Shown here: one piece after another, positions 12,616 to 19,210 of the stretch
How the letters are laid out: every line of letters starts with the position of its first letter
How positions within the stretch are numbered: position 1 is the first letter of the stretch
From: a virus
Virus record (IMG/VR): IMGVR_UViG_3300043774_001222
Coordinates: 1-34,501 of that record
Reading direction: 5' to 3' (one strand)
DNA: 34,501 bases
Translations under genes and position numbers: made by a program
Notes under the pieces: generated by a model
Told to the model about the DNA's origin: nothing
The model's input: only the letters and a program-made list of their open reading frames with translations
The model's database searches: none

Positions 12616-12830
12616 GAAAGTTTCCCTTTCTGCATTTGGGTGTGGACATAGCAGAGGTTGCGCGCGGATTCCTCGTGGTAGCGGGCGAGGAGTCGCACGA
12701 CTCCCATGAGTGGCGTTTCCTCTTCTTCGCAGAATGCCTCCACATACCCGGCTATGACGCCCAGCATGAGTGAGCGGTCACGGAGAATAGAGAACTCTTC
12801 TTTTGAAAGGGTGATTGTGGTGTTGGTCAT
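12612..12830 (-). CDS. Hypothetical protein (72 aa)
   Basis: Start ATG 12830 (M-T-N-T-T-I-T-L-S-K-E-E-F), one base after the upstream stop. Helical, with C-E-E-E-E-T-P-L-M-G in the middle and a basic end. Unknown role; overlaps the coiled-coil gene by four bases. Confidence 0.65.
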   Translation of the reverse strand: MTNTTITLSKEEFSILRDRSLMLGVIAGYVEAFCEEEETPLMGVVRLLARYHEESARNLCYVHTQMQKGKLS

Positions 12831-12831
12831 T

Positions 12832-13692
12832 TCAAGCGGCCTTGGCGATTTTGCGGGTGGTGGCGCCGAATTGCATGGCGATGTTGCTTGCGTGGACGGC
12901 GGCGAGGGTGCGGGTCTGTTGGTTCTTGCGCAGGGCATCGGCGGAGAAGGCGAGCTTGGTGCGGGCTTGGGCGGCGATGGCGGTGATGGTGGGGTCGTTG
13001 GTGATATTGAGCGCGGGGATGCGGTCGAGGTATTCCTGGAGTTTGGCGAGTGGGCCTTTGCGGTTCTCGCTGTCTACGATCGGGCCGTCATTGGCGAGGC
13101 TCTCTGCGGTGTCGGCTATGAGGCCGAGGAGGTTATCCAATACGGAGCGGGAAATCTGCGCGGTCGTGTTGGCGAGGCGTTGCTCGTAGTCGGCGGCGAG
13201 TCGCTTGCCGAGTTCGTCGGTGAGGGCATCGCGCACGAAGGCGTTTGGCTCCGGCATGGGGAGGATGGCGAAGTGGACGCGGAACTTGCTGGCGAGGTTC
13301 TCGCGGCTGGGGTAGTCCTCAAGTCTGAACGCGCCGTTTTTGTCGTAGCGTTCCTGCTCCAGCCAGATGTCGTAGCTGTCGAGCCACTTTTGGGCAAGGT
13401 CGCGGTAGGCGGCGGCGTATTCGCCCATGGTTGCCAGCCATTTCTCGCGCTCGGCTTCGACGCACACACGGATGTCGCCGATGCCGTCGAAGGTCATGTT
13501 TTTGTGAAACTTGCGCGCCTTGCGCTCGCAGGAGGCGAGGTCGTCGAGGCTGTTGCCCCAGAGTTGCTTCACGGCTTTGAGCGCCTTCTTGCCGGTGTGG
13601 AAGTGGTCGGTGAGGTGCTCGGTGAGTTCGTCGTCGGTCTTGGATTGGCCGGGGCGGCCGAACTTGATGGTGGCTTGCCAGAGTGTGTGCAT
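12832..13692 (-). CDS. DUF3150-like phage protein (286 aa)
   Basis: Mostly helical; an opening M-H-T-L-W-Q-A-T-I-K-F-G-R-P-G is followed by basic, aromatic-rich helices (W-L-D-S-Y-D-I-W-L-E-Q-E-R) and F-R-V-H-F-A-I-L-P-M-P. General length and pattern suggest the phage DUF3150 group, usually found beside AAA+ ATPases, but this assignment is tentative. The C-terminus T-T-R-K-I-A-K-A-A matches that of the Ycf46-like ATPase, encoded by nearly the same DNA. Preceded by an AT-rich leader repeat. Confidence 0.6.
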   Translation of the reverse strand: MHTLWQATIKFGRPGQSKTDDELTEHLTDHFHTGKKALKAVKQLWGNSLDDLASCERKARKFHKNMTFDGIGDIRVCVEAEREKWLATMGEYAAAYRDLAQKWLDSYDIWLEQERYDKNGAFRLEDYPSRENLASKFRVHFAILPMPEPNAFVRDALTDELGKRLAADYEQRLANTTAQISRSVLDNLLGLIADTAESLANDGPIVDSENRKGPLAKLQEYLDRIPALNITNDPTITAIAAQARTKLAFSADALRKNQQTRTLAAVHASNIAMQFGATTRKIAKAA

Positions 13693-13693
13693 A

Positions 13694-13724
13694 GGAGTTT
13701 TAAGTTTTAAGGATTAAGTTTTCA
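13694..13724 (-). repeat. AT-rich leader repeat C
   Basis: Minus strand ACTTAATCCTTAAAACTTAA and onward, immediately before ATG 13692. Confidence 0.8.
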
Positions 13725-14882
13725 GGCCTCGCAGGGTTCTTCTTTTTTCTCGCAAGGCGTTGCGGGTTCTGTTCGTATGGGCATGAGGACATGGGTGTTG
13801 CCTTTGATGCCGGTGAGGAGGCCGGGGGAGAGGCTATCCCGTGCGTCGATGCAGTCGCCGCCATTTTCAAGGGCGGTGATGAGGAACTTGGTGTCGTAGG
13901 TGGAGCGGCAGGGGGTGCCTTTGAGGATCGCGGGCTGGGTGAACGCGCCGCAGGGGTTGCCGTCTTTGTCCCTCACGCTGAAGGTGACTCCTGTCGGGGA
14001 CGGGGTGATGAGTGTGGGGGAATCCTTGGCGATGGCGGCGAGCTTGCGGAGGGCGGCGGCGGCTTGCGTGTTGTCGAAGCGCACGGAGTTGCCGCTGGCC
14101 TCGGGGATGACCTGCCGGTAGTTTGGGTAGTTACCCGCCTCGAGCTTGGATAAAATCCTTATACTAAGGATTCCTTGCTGCGCGCTGAAGGCGATGAAGC
14201 GTGGCGGGTCTTCCTCTTTGGCGAGGAGCGAGATCGCCGCTCGCTCGGGGATGAGCTTGCAGGCGGCGTTGGGGATGATGACTCCCTTGTGCTCGCCGAG
14301 TTGAAACGGGTGGGCGGACTCTTTGTGCAGGCGGCGGCCGTCGGTGGCGATGAGGTGGCCCTCGCCATCCCAGTAGATGCCGGTCAGGACAAGTCGCGTT
14401 TCGTCATTGGAGACGCAGCGCAGGAGTCGCTTGATCTTGTCGGTATCGAGGCACACGCCCAGGTGATGCTCGGTTTGTAGGGTTCCCGTCACGCCCGTGC
14501 CTGAGTCGGGGAAGTCTTCGGCGTTGTAGCCCCTTACGGGGACGGTGCTGGCCTGCCCGCCGATCGAGAAGGTGATGCTCGCCGGGGCGATGTGGATCGC
14601 GCTCTCGGGGTCGGCGGAGTTTGCGCAGTTGGCGAGGACAGCTGCCGGAACGACGACTGGCACGGCGCGATTCGCGGCGAGCTTGGCGGCGAGGCCGATG
14701 GGCTTCGGGGCGGGGATGGAGATGGTGGTCTCCCGATCCAAGTCTGTGGAGGTGAGCAGGATCGCGCCTTGGACGGGGGCGATCTTCACGCAGCCCAACA
14801 GGGCCAGCTTGGGCTTGCGGGGCGTGGTGCGCAGCAGGTGGCGCATGGCGGGGACGAGGTGTTCTTTGGAAATCGAGATCAT
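13722..14882 (-). CDS. DNA polymerase sliding clamp (beta subunit, DnaN-like; 386 aa)
   Basis: Start at ATG 14882 (M-I-S-I-S-K-E-H-L-V), coupled to the membrane gene upstream by ATGA; the longer frame is a shadow. Length is close to bacterial beta clamps (about 370). Signature strands include V-L-T-G-I-Y-W-D-G (165-173), A-T-D-G-R-R-L (179-185) and Y-P-N-Y-R-Q-V-I-P (252-260). The product should form a ring that tethers the replicative polymerase. Unusual: palindromic repeat B lies in frame, encoding I-L-S-I-R-I-L at about 238-244 in what should be a beta strand. The C-terminus lacks the usual clamp ending and finishes K-K-E-E-P-C-E-A. Confidence 0.9.
   Translation of the reverse strand: MISISKEHLVPAMRHLLRTTPRKPKLALLGCVKIAPVQGAILLTSTDLDRETTISIPAPKPIGLAAKLAANRAVPVVVPAAVLANCANSADPESAIHIAPASITFSIGGQASTVPVRGYNAEDFPDSGTGVTGTLQTEHHLGVCLDTDKIKRLLRCVSNDETRLVLTGIYWDGEGHLIATDGRRLHKESAHPFQLGEHKGVIIPNAACKLIPERAAISLLAKEEDPPRFIAFSAQQGILSIRILSKLEAGNYPNYRQVIPEASGNSVRFDNTQAAAALRKLAAIAKDSPTLITPSPTGVTFSVRDKDGNPCGAFTQPAILKGTPCRSTYDTKFLITALENGGDCIDARDSLSPGLLTGIKGNTHVLMPIRTEPATPCEKKEEPCEA
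14152..14172. repeat. Palindromic repeat B inside the sliding clamp gene
   Basis: AAAATCCTTA-tac-TAAGGATT, read in frame as part of the clamp. Confidence 0.8.
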
Positions 14883-15022
14883 AGCATAGTGAGGAGTTGG
14901 ACGGCGAGGATGCCGAGGATGGTTAAGAAGATGGCGAAGAGGCGGAAGAACCGCGCCTTGGCGGCGCGGTGTTCCGCTTGTTCCTTGTCTTCCCAGAGGA
15001 TTTCGGAGAGGTGGCGTGGCAT
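14879..15022 (-). CDS. Small membrane protein (47 aa)
   Basis: ATG 15022 shares one base with the upstream stop (TAATG) and its own stop overlaps the clamp start (ATGA). Residues 1-24 are charged (M-P-R-H-L-S-E-I-L-W-E-D); 25-47 form one transmembrane helix (F-F-R-L-F-A-I-F-L-T-I-L-G-I-L-A-V). Tight coupling on both sides argues for a real gene. Role unknown; possibly membrane anchoring of phage complexes. Confidence 0.6.
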   Translation of the reverse strand: MPRHLSEILWEDKEQAEHRAAKARFFRLFAIFLTILGILAVQLLTML

Positions 15023-15222
15023 TACTCGCTCCAGTCCTTGCTGCCGATGACGATGGCGTTGCCGGTGACTTGCAGGCGGGTGCCGTCGGCAAGGGTGACT
15101 TTGCCGTTCAGGTTGTAGCCCACGGAACCGGTGGAAAACTTCTTCCGTGTGGCGGCGATGGGTTGGCCAGAGATGAGTGGTGTGATTTCGGGGGCGGATG
15201 TGACGAATTGCGATTTGCTCAT
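15022..15222 (-). CDS. Hypothetical protein (66 aa)
   Basis: M-S-K-S-Q-F-V-T-S-A-P-E-I start at 15222. Beta-rich (V-T-L-A-D-G-T-R-L-Q-V-T-G-N-A-I-V-I) and possibly a small barrel or loop protein. It is the first gene of the clamp operon, after a structured intergenic region. Confidence 0.65.
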   Translation of the reverse strand: MSKSQFVTSAPEITPLISGQPIAATRKKFSTGSVGYNLNGKVTLADGTRLQVTGNAIVIGSKDWSE

Positions 15223-15398
15223 GGTTTTGGTGTTGTTGGGTTTGCTTTTGGGTTGACCGAAGTGGTCGGAAAGGGGTTCCCTGGGATTGTTGGTGGTGTA
15301 TTCTGCGTGCCCAGGGTCACGCAGCGCAGACTCCGCCTGCGAGGGTATTTAGACGAGCCACGCACGGGTATCCCGTGCGATCGCTAAATTAAAGTGTT
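15223..15398. other. Structured intergenic region
   Basis: No credible ORF. It contains a perfect hairpin CGCACGGG-tat-CCCGTGCG (15361-15379), CTGCGTG-N8-CACGCAG (about 15304-15325), CGCAG-N7-CTGCG and a longer-range CCCTGGG/CCCAGGG pair. It could be an untranslated leader of the clamp operon or a small RNA; no promoter was assigned. Confidence 0.45.
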
Positions 15399-15420
15399 AA
15401 ATCCTTATGATAAGGATTTT
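15399..15420. repeat. Palindromic repeat B
   Basis: AAATCCTTA-tga-TAAGGATTTT, encoding the K-S-L-S end and stop of the gene at 15405. Confidence 0.85.
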
Positions 15421-15599
15421 TTGATTACAAAGTCGATAGCCTCTCGGGCGGTCGGGAACTCTCCCCACTCTTGATTTTCAAAATCTGCTGTAAATATGAA
15501 GCGGGGGGTGTCTTTGCTCGTTCCTTCTTTGCTGGATAGGCACATGACGCAATGGCCTTGTTCGATCCAGTTTATCCTGTCGGTGTCGGTGATATTCAT
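15405..15599 (-). CDS. Hypothetical protein (64 aa)
   Basis: Start chosen at ATG 15599 (M-N-I-T-D-T-D-R-I-N-W-I-E), because the sequence further upstream is the tRNA-like gene. Compare W-I-E-Q-G-H-C-V and W-G-E-F-P-T-A-R-E-A-I-D with small phage proteins of unknown role. Ends K-K-S-L-S from palindromic repeat B. Confidence 0.65.
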   Translation of the reverse strand: MNITDTDRINWIEQGHCVMCLSSKEGTSKDTPRFIFTADFENQEWGEFPTAREAIDFVIKKSLS

Positions 15600-15608
15600 A
15601 AACGAAAG

Positions 15609-15676
15609 TGGCGGCGGCAGGCGGGGTCGAACCGCCACGGAGGTCTATCAGTCTCCGGTCATGCGCGGACGCCGCC
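15609..15676 (-). tRNA. Atypical tRNA-like gene with encoded CCA
   Basis: Minus strand: acceptor stem GGCGGCG pairs with TGCCGCC over 7 bp (last pair G-U), followed by G and an encoded CCA. The T arm is perfect (GGCGG-TTCGACC-CCGCC). Between them only 33 bases remain, about 8 too few. A CGGAG/CTCCG stem encloses a 10-base loop containing CTGATAG (anticodon GAU if read normally), and the D arm is reduced to GTC/GAC or TCCG/CGGA. It is either a degenerate tRNA or a minimal tRNA-like element; the decoding identity is unsure. Confidence 0.5.
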
Positions 15677-15749
15677 GCATGGAAAGTTTTAAGGGTCAAC
15701 GCGCCTTCAGGTTTTTCAGGCGGACGGCGCGGACGGTTGGGAGGGAAAT

Positions 15750-15787
15750 AAAAAAGGGGAAGCAGGGGGTGCTTTCGCACCCCCTGC
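15750..15787 (-). terminator. Rho-independent terminator of the 15795-16700 gene
   Basis: Minus strand GCAGGGGGTGC-gaaa-GCACCCCCTGC, an 11-bp stem with a GNRA-type loop, followed by TTCCCCTTTTTT. Confidence 0.9.
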
Positions 15788-15794
15788 GGGTCGG

Positions 15795-16700
15795 CTACTT
15801 GGCGGCGACTGTTCCGCCCGCTTCGACGAAGCGGGAGGCCATCTCGCACAGGCGAGCGCCGACGATCCCTTGATCTTCGGCGGACAGGGCTTTCATGGAC
15901 TCCTCGATCTCTTCGAGGAGGGCGATGAGTTCCTCCGATGTCGTCGGCATCTCGGGTGCTGCGGTCGGTGCGGGAGCTGGAGCCTCGGCGGCGGGAGCGG
16001 GCGTTGGTGCGGCTACCGGAGCGGCAGGCGTTGCGGGAGCGGCGGGTGTCGGTGCGGCGGGAGCCTCGACGGCGGGCGGGGTGGTCGCGTTTTGTGCGGC
16101 CACTTGCTCTTCCAGCTCCTTTTTGCGCTTCAGGGCTTCTTCCAGCTCCTTGGCTTGCTGCTCTGCCTTGATCTTGGCCTCGGCCTCGGCGGCTTCCTTG
16201 TCGGCCTTGATCTTGTCCTCGACAGCTTTCTTTTCGGCGGCGGTGAGGCCGGTGTCGTAGATCGCTTGCAGGTCGGCTTGGAAGTCGCCGCCTTGGCGGA
16301 CGATCTCCACAGCCTGCTCGGGCGTGAGCTGCTTTTTCGATTTGGTGGTGATGACTCGGGCGATGATCGCCACTTCGGCGAAGGTGAGCTGATCGAACTC
16401 GGGTTCGGTCAGGTGTCCCGCTTCGACCAGATCGAACACTCGGGCGCCATAGCTGGCGTTGCTCACGGTGCCGGGCTTGATCCCGGCGTCTCCCAGAACG
16501 CTGTTGATGAACTTGCCTTTCGGCAGGTTCTTGTCGATGATGCGATACAGCTTGCCGATGGCGGCAAACGCACGCTGGCCTGCTTCGGTTTCCGCTTTGA
16601 AGCGGATGATGCGGTCGGCTTGCTCCAAGGCAAGTCCTTCGGCGTATGTCATTGCCCAGACATTGGGCGCGCTGACGGGCGCTTTTTTTGCTTTTGGCAT
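15795..16700 (-). CDS. Hypothetical protein with coiled coil and Ala/Pro linker (301 aa)
   Basis: Start at ATG 16700 (M-P-K-A-K-K-A-P-V). The N-terminal 150 residues are globular and helical (E-Q-A-D-R-I-I-R-F-K-A-E-T). Residues 160-210 form a highly charged coiled coil (A-E-A-E-A-K-I-K-A-E-Q-Q-A-K), followed by about 50 residues of Ala/Pro linker and a final helical domain with A-L-L-E-E-I-E-E-S-M. The layout suggests an elongated scaffold or regulatory protein. It has its own terminator and a structured leader shared with the next gene upstream. No family recognised. Confidence 0.7.
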   Translation of the reverse strand: MPKAKKAPVSAPNVWAMTYAEGLALEQADRIIRFKAETEAGQRAFAAIGKLYRIIDKNLPKGKFINSVLGDAGIKPGTVSNASYGARVFDLVEAGHLTEPEFDQLTFAEVAIIARVITTKSKKQLTPEQAVEIVRQGGDFQADLQAIYDTGLTAAEKKAVEDKIKADKEAAEAEAKIKAEQQAKELEEALKRKKELEEQVAAQNATTPPAVEAPAAPTPAAPATPAAPVAAPTPAPAAEAPAPAPTAAPEMPTTSEELIALLEEIEESMKALSAEDQGIVGARLCEMASRFVEAGGTVAAK

Positions 16701-16704
16701 ATAC

Positions 16705-16799
16705 TTAAAAAGCCGTCGGGTTTGCACAATGAAAACGGACGGCGCGTTTTCATCGCGTTTTCAACAAAAAATCCTTATTGTAAGGATTTTTCGTGAACT
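16705..16799 (-). promoter_or_regulatory. Duplicated structured leader, copy 1
   Basis: Almost identical to 17007-17100. On the minus strand it holds palindromic repeat B, then ATGAAAACG-CGCCGTC-CGTTTTCAT (9-bp hairpin), then GACGGC-TTTTT a few bases before ATG 16700. GACGGC can pair either with the GCCGTC in the hairpin loop (pseudoknot) or as a terminator-like stem with its T run. Confidence 0.65.
16768..16790. repeat. Palindromic repeat B
   Basis: AAAATCCTTA-ttg-TAAGGATTTT, at the 5' end of leader copy 1. Confidence 0.85.
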
Positions 16800-16810
16800 A
16801 AACAGATCGA

Positions 16811-17002
16811 CTACTTCACACGGATGTCGTCGATTATTGGGAAGTGGCACTCGACCACTTGAGGATTCCGATGCGCCCGCTCGGGCTGGTCGGCGTGTTG
16901 CTTGGCTTCCTCGTAGGTGGAAAAGACTTTGCGGGTTAGCAAAGCGATCGCAGCTTCGCGGTCGTCATCGTTTTTGCCGATGACAAGAAATTGAGTTGGC
17001 AT
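16811..17002 (-). CDS. Hypothetical protein (63 aa)
   Basis: M-P-T-Q-F-L-V-I-G-K-N-D-D-D-R start at 17002 directly after leader copy 2. Contains a helix R-E-A-A-I-A-L-L-T-R-K-V-F and ends F-P-I-I-D-D-I-R-V-K. Small alpha/beta protein; function unknown. The shared leader suggests it is co-regulated with the gene at 15795. Confidence 0.65.
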   Translation of the reverse strand: MPTQFLVIGKNDDDREAAIALLTRKVFSTYEEAKQHADQPERAHRNPQVVECHFPIIDDIRVK

Positions 17003-17006
17003 AATT

Positions 17007-17100
17007 TTAAAAAGCCGTCGGGTTGCACGATGAAAACGGACGGCGCGTTTTCATCGCGTTTTCAACAAAAAATCCTTACAATAAGGATTTTTCGTGAACT
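17007..17100 (-). promoter_or_regulatory. Duplicated structured leader, copy 2
   Basis: Same hairpin (ATGAAAACG/CGTTTTCAT at 17054-17030), loop GCCGTC and downstream GACGGC-TTTTT, ending seven bases before ATG 17002. Differs from copy 1 at only a few positions. Confidence 0.65.
17069..17091. repeat. Palindromic repeat B
   Basis: AAAATCCTTA-caa-TAAGGATTTT, at the 5' end of leader copy 2. Confidence 0.85.
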
Positions 17101-17286
17101 CAAAATTTGCATGAAGCGGGCAGGTCGCGCACCCTTCACCCTTCCTCAAAAATCCTTATTGTAAGGATTTTCGAGGAAGGACGCCGGGGCATGAAGCGGC
17201 CAGGTCTTCAAACTCAAAATCAAAGGAACAAACGAAAAGACGGCGACGCCGACCGCTGGCCGGATGCGTCTTTTTTTCCTTTGAAT
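17101..17286. other. Gene-free stretch with short repeats
   Basis: No convincing gene. Holds two GCATGAAGCGG-s-CAGGTC direct repeats (17110-17127 and 17189-17207 region), palindromic repeat B enlarged by flanking CTTCCTC/GAGGAAG, and a GACGGCGACGCCG segment. Together with the adjacent tandem array it may be a replication or regulatory region. Confidence 0.45.
17149..17171. repeat. Palindromic repeat B with extended stem
   Basis: AAAATCCTTA-ttg-TAAGGATTTT, flanked by CTTCCTC and GAGGAAG so that the hairpin lengthens to about 17 bp. Confidence 0.85.
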
Positions 17287-17544
17287 GAAGGAAACATCTT
17301 TCTTCCTTCCTGCCTAATATCAAACGAGGAAGGAAACATCTTTCTTCCTTCCTGCCTAATATCAAACGGGGAAGGAAACATCTTTCTTCCTTCCTGCCTA
17401 ATATCAAACGAGGAAGGAAACATCTTTCTTCCTTCCTGCCTAATATCAAACGAGAAAGGAAACATCTTTCTTCCTTCCTGCCTAATATCAAACGAGAAAG
17501 GAAACATCTTCCTTCCTGCCTAATATCAAACGAGGAAGGAAACA
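17287..17544 (+). repeat. 42-base tandem repeat array (about 6 copies)
   Basis: Unit starts GAAGGAAACATCTTTCTTCC and ends TAATATCAAACGAG. Copies start at 17287, 17329, 17371, 17413, 17455 and 17497 (the last four bases shorter), with a partial seventh. Each copy contains GGAAGGAA-N9-TTCCTTCC. Because 42 is a multiple of three, both strands stay open, but no start or composition supports a protein. Confidence 0.9.
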
Positions 17545-17576
17545 AAAAAGGCCCTCAACGCAATGCGTTGAGGGCC
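17544..17576 (-). terminator. Rho-independent terminator of the 17592-18635 gene
   Basis: Minus strand GGCCCTCAACGC, 3-base loop, GCGTTGAGGGCC, then TTTTTT. Perfect 12-bp stem. Confidence 0.92.
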
Positions 17577-17591
17577 AATGTTTTGCGCTTG

Positions 17592-18635
17592 TTACGCTAA
17601 TTTAGCGGCAATTTTCGGAAAGCGCCGCTTCATGGTTTTTGCATAAGTGGTTGACTCCCAGCTTGTTCCAATCTCAATGACTTGAGTTTTAACTTGCTTG
17701 GATTCAACGCTTTGCGGCAATTCCACTACCGCGCTATCTTGCAGGTCTTGCAAGTCGCTCGGAATCAGCGTATTGTGCATGATTTCCGCGAGTTTATCCA
17801 ATGCCTTGCGCTCCGATGAACTATTATCTGGAGCGGAAAACATTCCATTGCAGATACTTACAGCAGTATTGCGAAGGAGCTCACTTTTAGCTTTCCATGC
17901 GTTATATGTGCGCTTGTCAGTAAAGCGTTGAGGATAAGCAATATGCAAGCGATTCTTGCAAGCTCGGAGCTTTTCTGCCATTTCGTCGCGATTGTAATAC
18001 TCTGTATCTTGTTCATCGCAAGAGTGTTGCAACTCAGCGCGAAGGAGTTTCCATGCTTTCTCATGGAATTTTTCGGCTTGCTCAACATCCTCAAAGAGAG
18101 GCATTTGCACGGATCTGCGAAGCTCGCTGGCGCAAGCGGATGACGCGGCCTTTATTCCAGGCTCTAAAACCTTGCCCGTCAATGTTTTATGACCTGCAAT
18201 CAGTCCAGTCAATGCCGCGCTGTGCATTTCAATAAGGCGTTGAGCCTCAACGATTTGCCCGGAGCCATCGCGAGCGATCTTCTGATACTTCGCTTTCTGC
18301 TTGTCAGTCAACGAGTTATACTTGCCAATACTGATTTGCTTTGCATCGCCTTTCTTAGTCGTTGTCTGATAGGCAGTTCCACCAAAGGTGAAGTATTTCG
18401 CCCGCTGCCAAACGACTTTCCAAGCCGTTGTATTTAAGTCATTTACGCGATCCGCTTCACTTGGATTTGCCTTGAGATAGGTTTCAATCTCAAGCCGTTG
18501 CTTTTCAAGGTGTTGCGAGCGGACATCCTCCTTTTTGTATTGTGGCAACTCTGCCGCCTTTCTCTTTTTTGCCGCTCCGCGAATGTTCTGAACATATTGC
18601 TGATCAACTACTTGTGGGTTGTTTTCTGTTTGCAT
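17592..18635 (-). CDS. Hypothetical protein (347 aa), possible early or replication-associated protein
   Basis: ATG 18635; M-Q-T-E-N-N-P-Q-V-V. Mostly helical and lysine-rich, with K-K-R-K-A-A-E-L near residue 24 and K-Y-N-S-L-T-D-K-Q-K-A-K-Y in the centre, plus K-T-M-K-R-R-F-P-K-I-A-A-K-L-A at the end, so nucleic-acid binding is plausible but unproven. GC content is clearly lower than the rest of the block, suggesting separate acquisition. It is the first leftward gene after the divergence point, has its own promoter and terminator, and lies next to the tandem array; a replication initiator or early regulator are possibilities only. Confidence 0.7.
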   Translation of the reverse strand: MQTENNPQVVDQQYVQNIRGAAKKRKAAELPQYKKEDVRSQHLEKQRLEIETYLKANPSEADRVNDLNTTAWKVVWQRAKYFTFGGTAYQTTTKKGDAKQISIGKYNSLTDKQKAKYQKIARDGSGQIVEAQRLIEMHSAALTGLIAGHKTLTGKVLEPGIKAASSACASELRRSVQMPLFEDVEQAEKFHEKAWKLLRAELQHSCDEQDTEYYNRDEMAEKLRACKNRLHIAYPQRFTDKRTYNAWKAKSELLRNTAVSICNGMFSAPDNSSSERKALDKLAEIMHNTLIPSDLQDLQDSAVVELPQSVESKQVKTQVIEIGTSWESTTYAKTMKRRFPKIAAKLA

Positions 18636-18665
18636 TTTATTTATTTATTTTATGTTTGTTACTGC

Positions 18666-18700
18666 TTTTCAGTTACTTGCGTCGTGCAAGCAACTGAAAA
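18666..18700. promoter_or_regulatory. 35-base inverted repeat, candidate operator or leader hairpin
   Basis: TTTTCAGTTACTTGC-N5-GCAAGCAACTGAAAA, nearly perfect. It lies where transcription from the leftward promoter would begin. Confidence 0.6.
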
Positions 18701-18701
18701 C

Positions 18702-18729
18702 ACTATACCAGAAAACGAAAAGGAAACAA
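18702..18729 (-). promoter_or_regulatory. Leftward promoter candidate
   Basis: Minus strand -35 TTGTTT (18729-18724), 16-base spacer, -10 TATAGT (18707-18702), upstream of the 17592-18635 gene. Sigma-70-like by eye. Confidence 0.5.
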
Positions 18730-18897
18730 GATATTTTTTCGAGTTTAATAAGTTCATAATCAATAACTTACAAGTAGCAAAAAATCGGTTTTTCGGGCTT
18801 TTTGGATGCTTACTTATGTATAATTATGCTTATTTCCGTCGATTGAAAAATGGTGTGTTTTCGAGCCGTCCGTGAAATTGATCAGAGGGGGGTGATG

Positions 18898-18920
18898 AAA
18901 ATCCTTACGATAAGGATTTT
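18898..18920. repeat. Palindromic repeat B
   Basis: AAAATCCTTA-cga-TAAGGATTTT, about 30 bases before the first rightward gene. Confidence 0.85.
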
Positions 18921-18950
18921 TGAGGGCGTTGACTGTTGCCGTGTGGGGAT

Positions 18951-19193
18951 ATGAGCACGGATTGGCTGGAAATTTATCGCGACTATGCGGGGGATGAGTT
19001 GGAGGCGGAGATCACGCGGATGAAGCAGGAGGCGACGGTGTATCTGTCGCAGAACATCGCGGACAAGAGCTACCAGAAATCCCTGGACGAAGTGCGGAAC
19101 CGGCTCCATGCGGCGATCCGTGTGCGCAATGAGCGGCGGAATCGTGATGTGCCGAGCTGGGGTGTGCCGGACTTCTCGGGTGGGATTCATTGA
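18951..19193 (+). CDS. Small phage-type protein (80 aa), possibly head-associated
   Basis: ATG 18951 (M-S-T-D-W-L-E-I-Y-R-D-Y). Alternating charged helices: E-L-E-A-E-I-T-R-M-K-Q-E-A-T, then S-Y-Q-K-S-L-D-E-V-R-N-R-L, and G-V-P-D-F-S-G near the end. The pattern recalls small head-joining or linking proteins of tailed phages that end in a V-x-D-F-S motif, but I cannot name the family with certainty. First gene of the rightward block. Confidence 0.65.
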   Translation: MSTDWLEIYRDYAGDELEAEITRMKQEATVYLSQNIADKSYQKSLDEVRNRLHAAIRVRNERRNRDVPSWGVPDFSGGIH

Positions 19194-19210
19194 CAGGATT
19201 TCGGGTGGGT

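Larger units (their letters stand above)
18636..18950. other. AT-rich divergence region between leftward and rightward gene blocks
   Basis: About 315 bases with no credible gene, much richer in AT than its surroundings. Contains the leftward promoter, an inverted repeat, a TATAAT on the plus strand at 18819-18824 with no good -35, and palindromic repeat B near the rightward start. Confidence 0.7.

Noticed and set aside
12706-13710. 334-residue plus-strand ORF
   Set aside because: Antisense to the DUF3150-like and neighbouring genes, with shadow-type composition.
17107-17523. Repetitive protein encoded on the plus strand across the tandem array
   Set aside because: The frame stays open only because the unit is 42 bases long; the opposite strand is open too, and start and leader are not credible.
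17287-17544. CRISPR array
   Set aside because: The 42-base units follow each other without spacers and no cas gene is present.
18819-18824. Rightward promoter at TATAAT
   Set aside because: No acceptable -35 element at 16-18 bases upstream; kept only as a remark in the divergence region.
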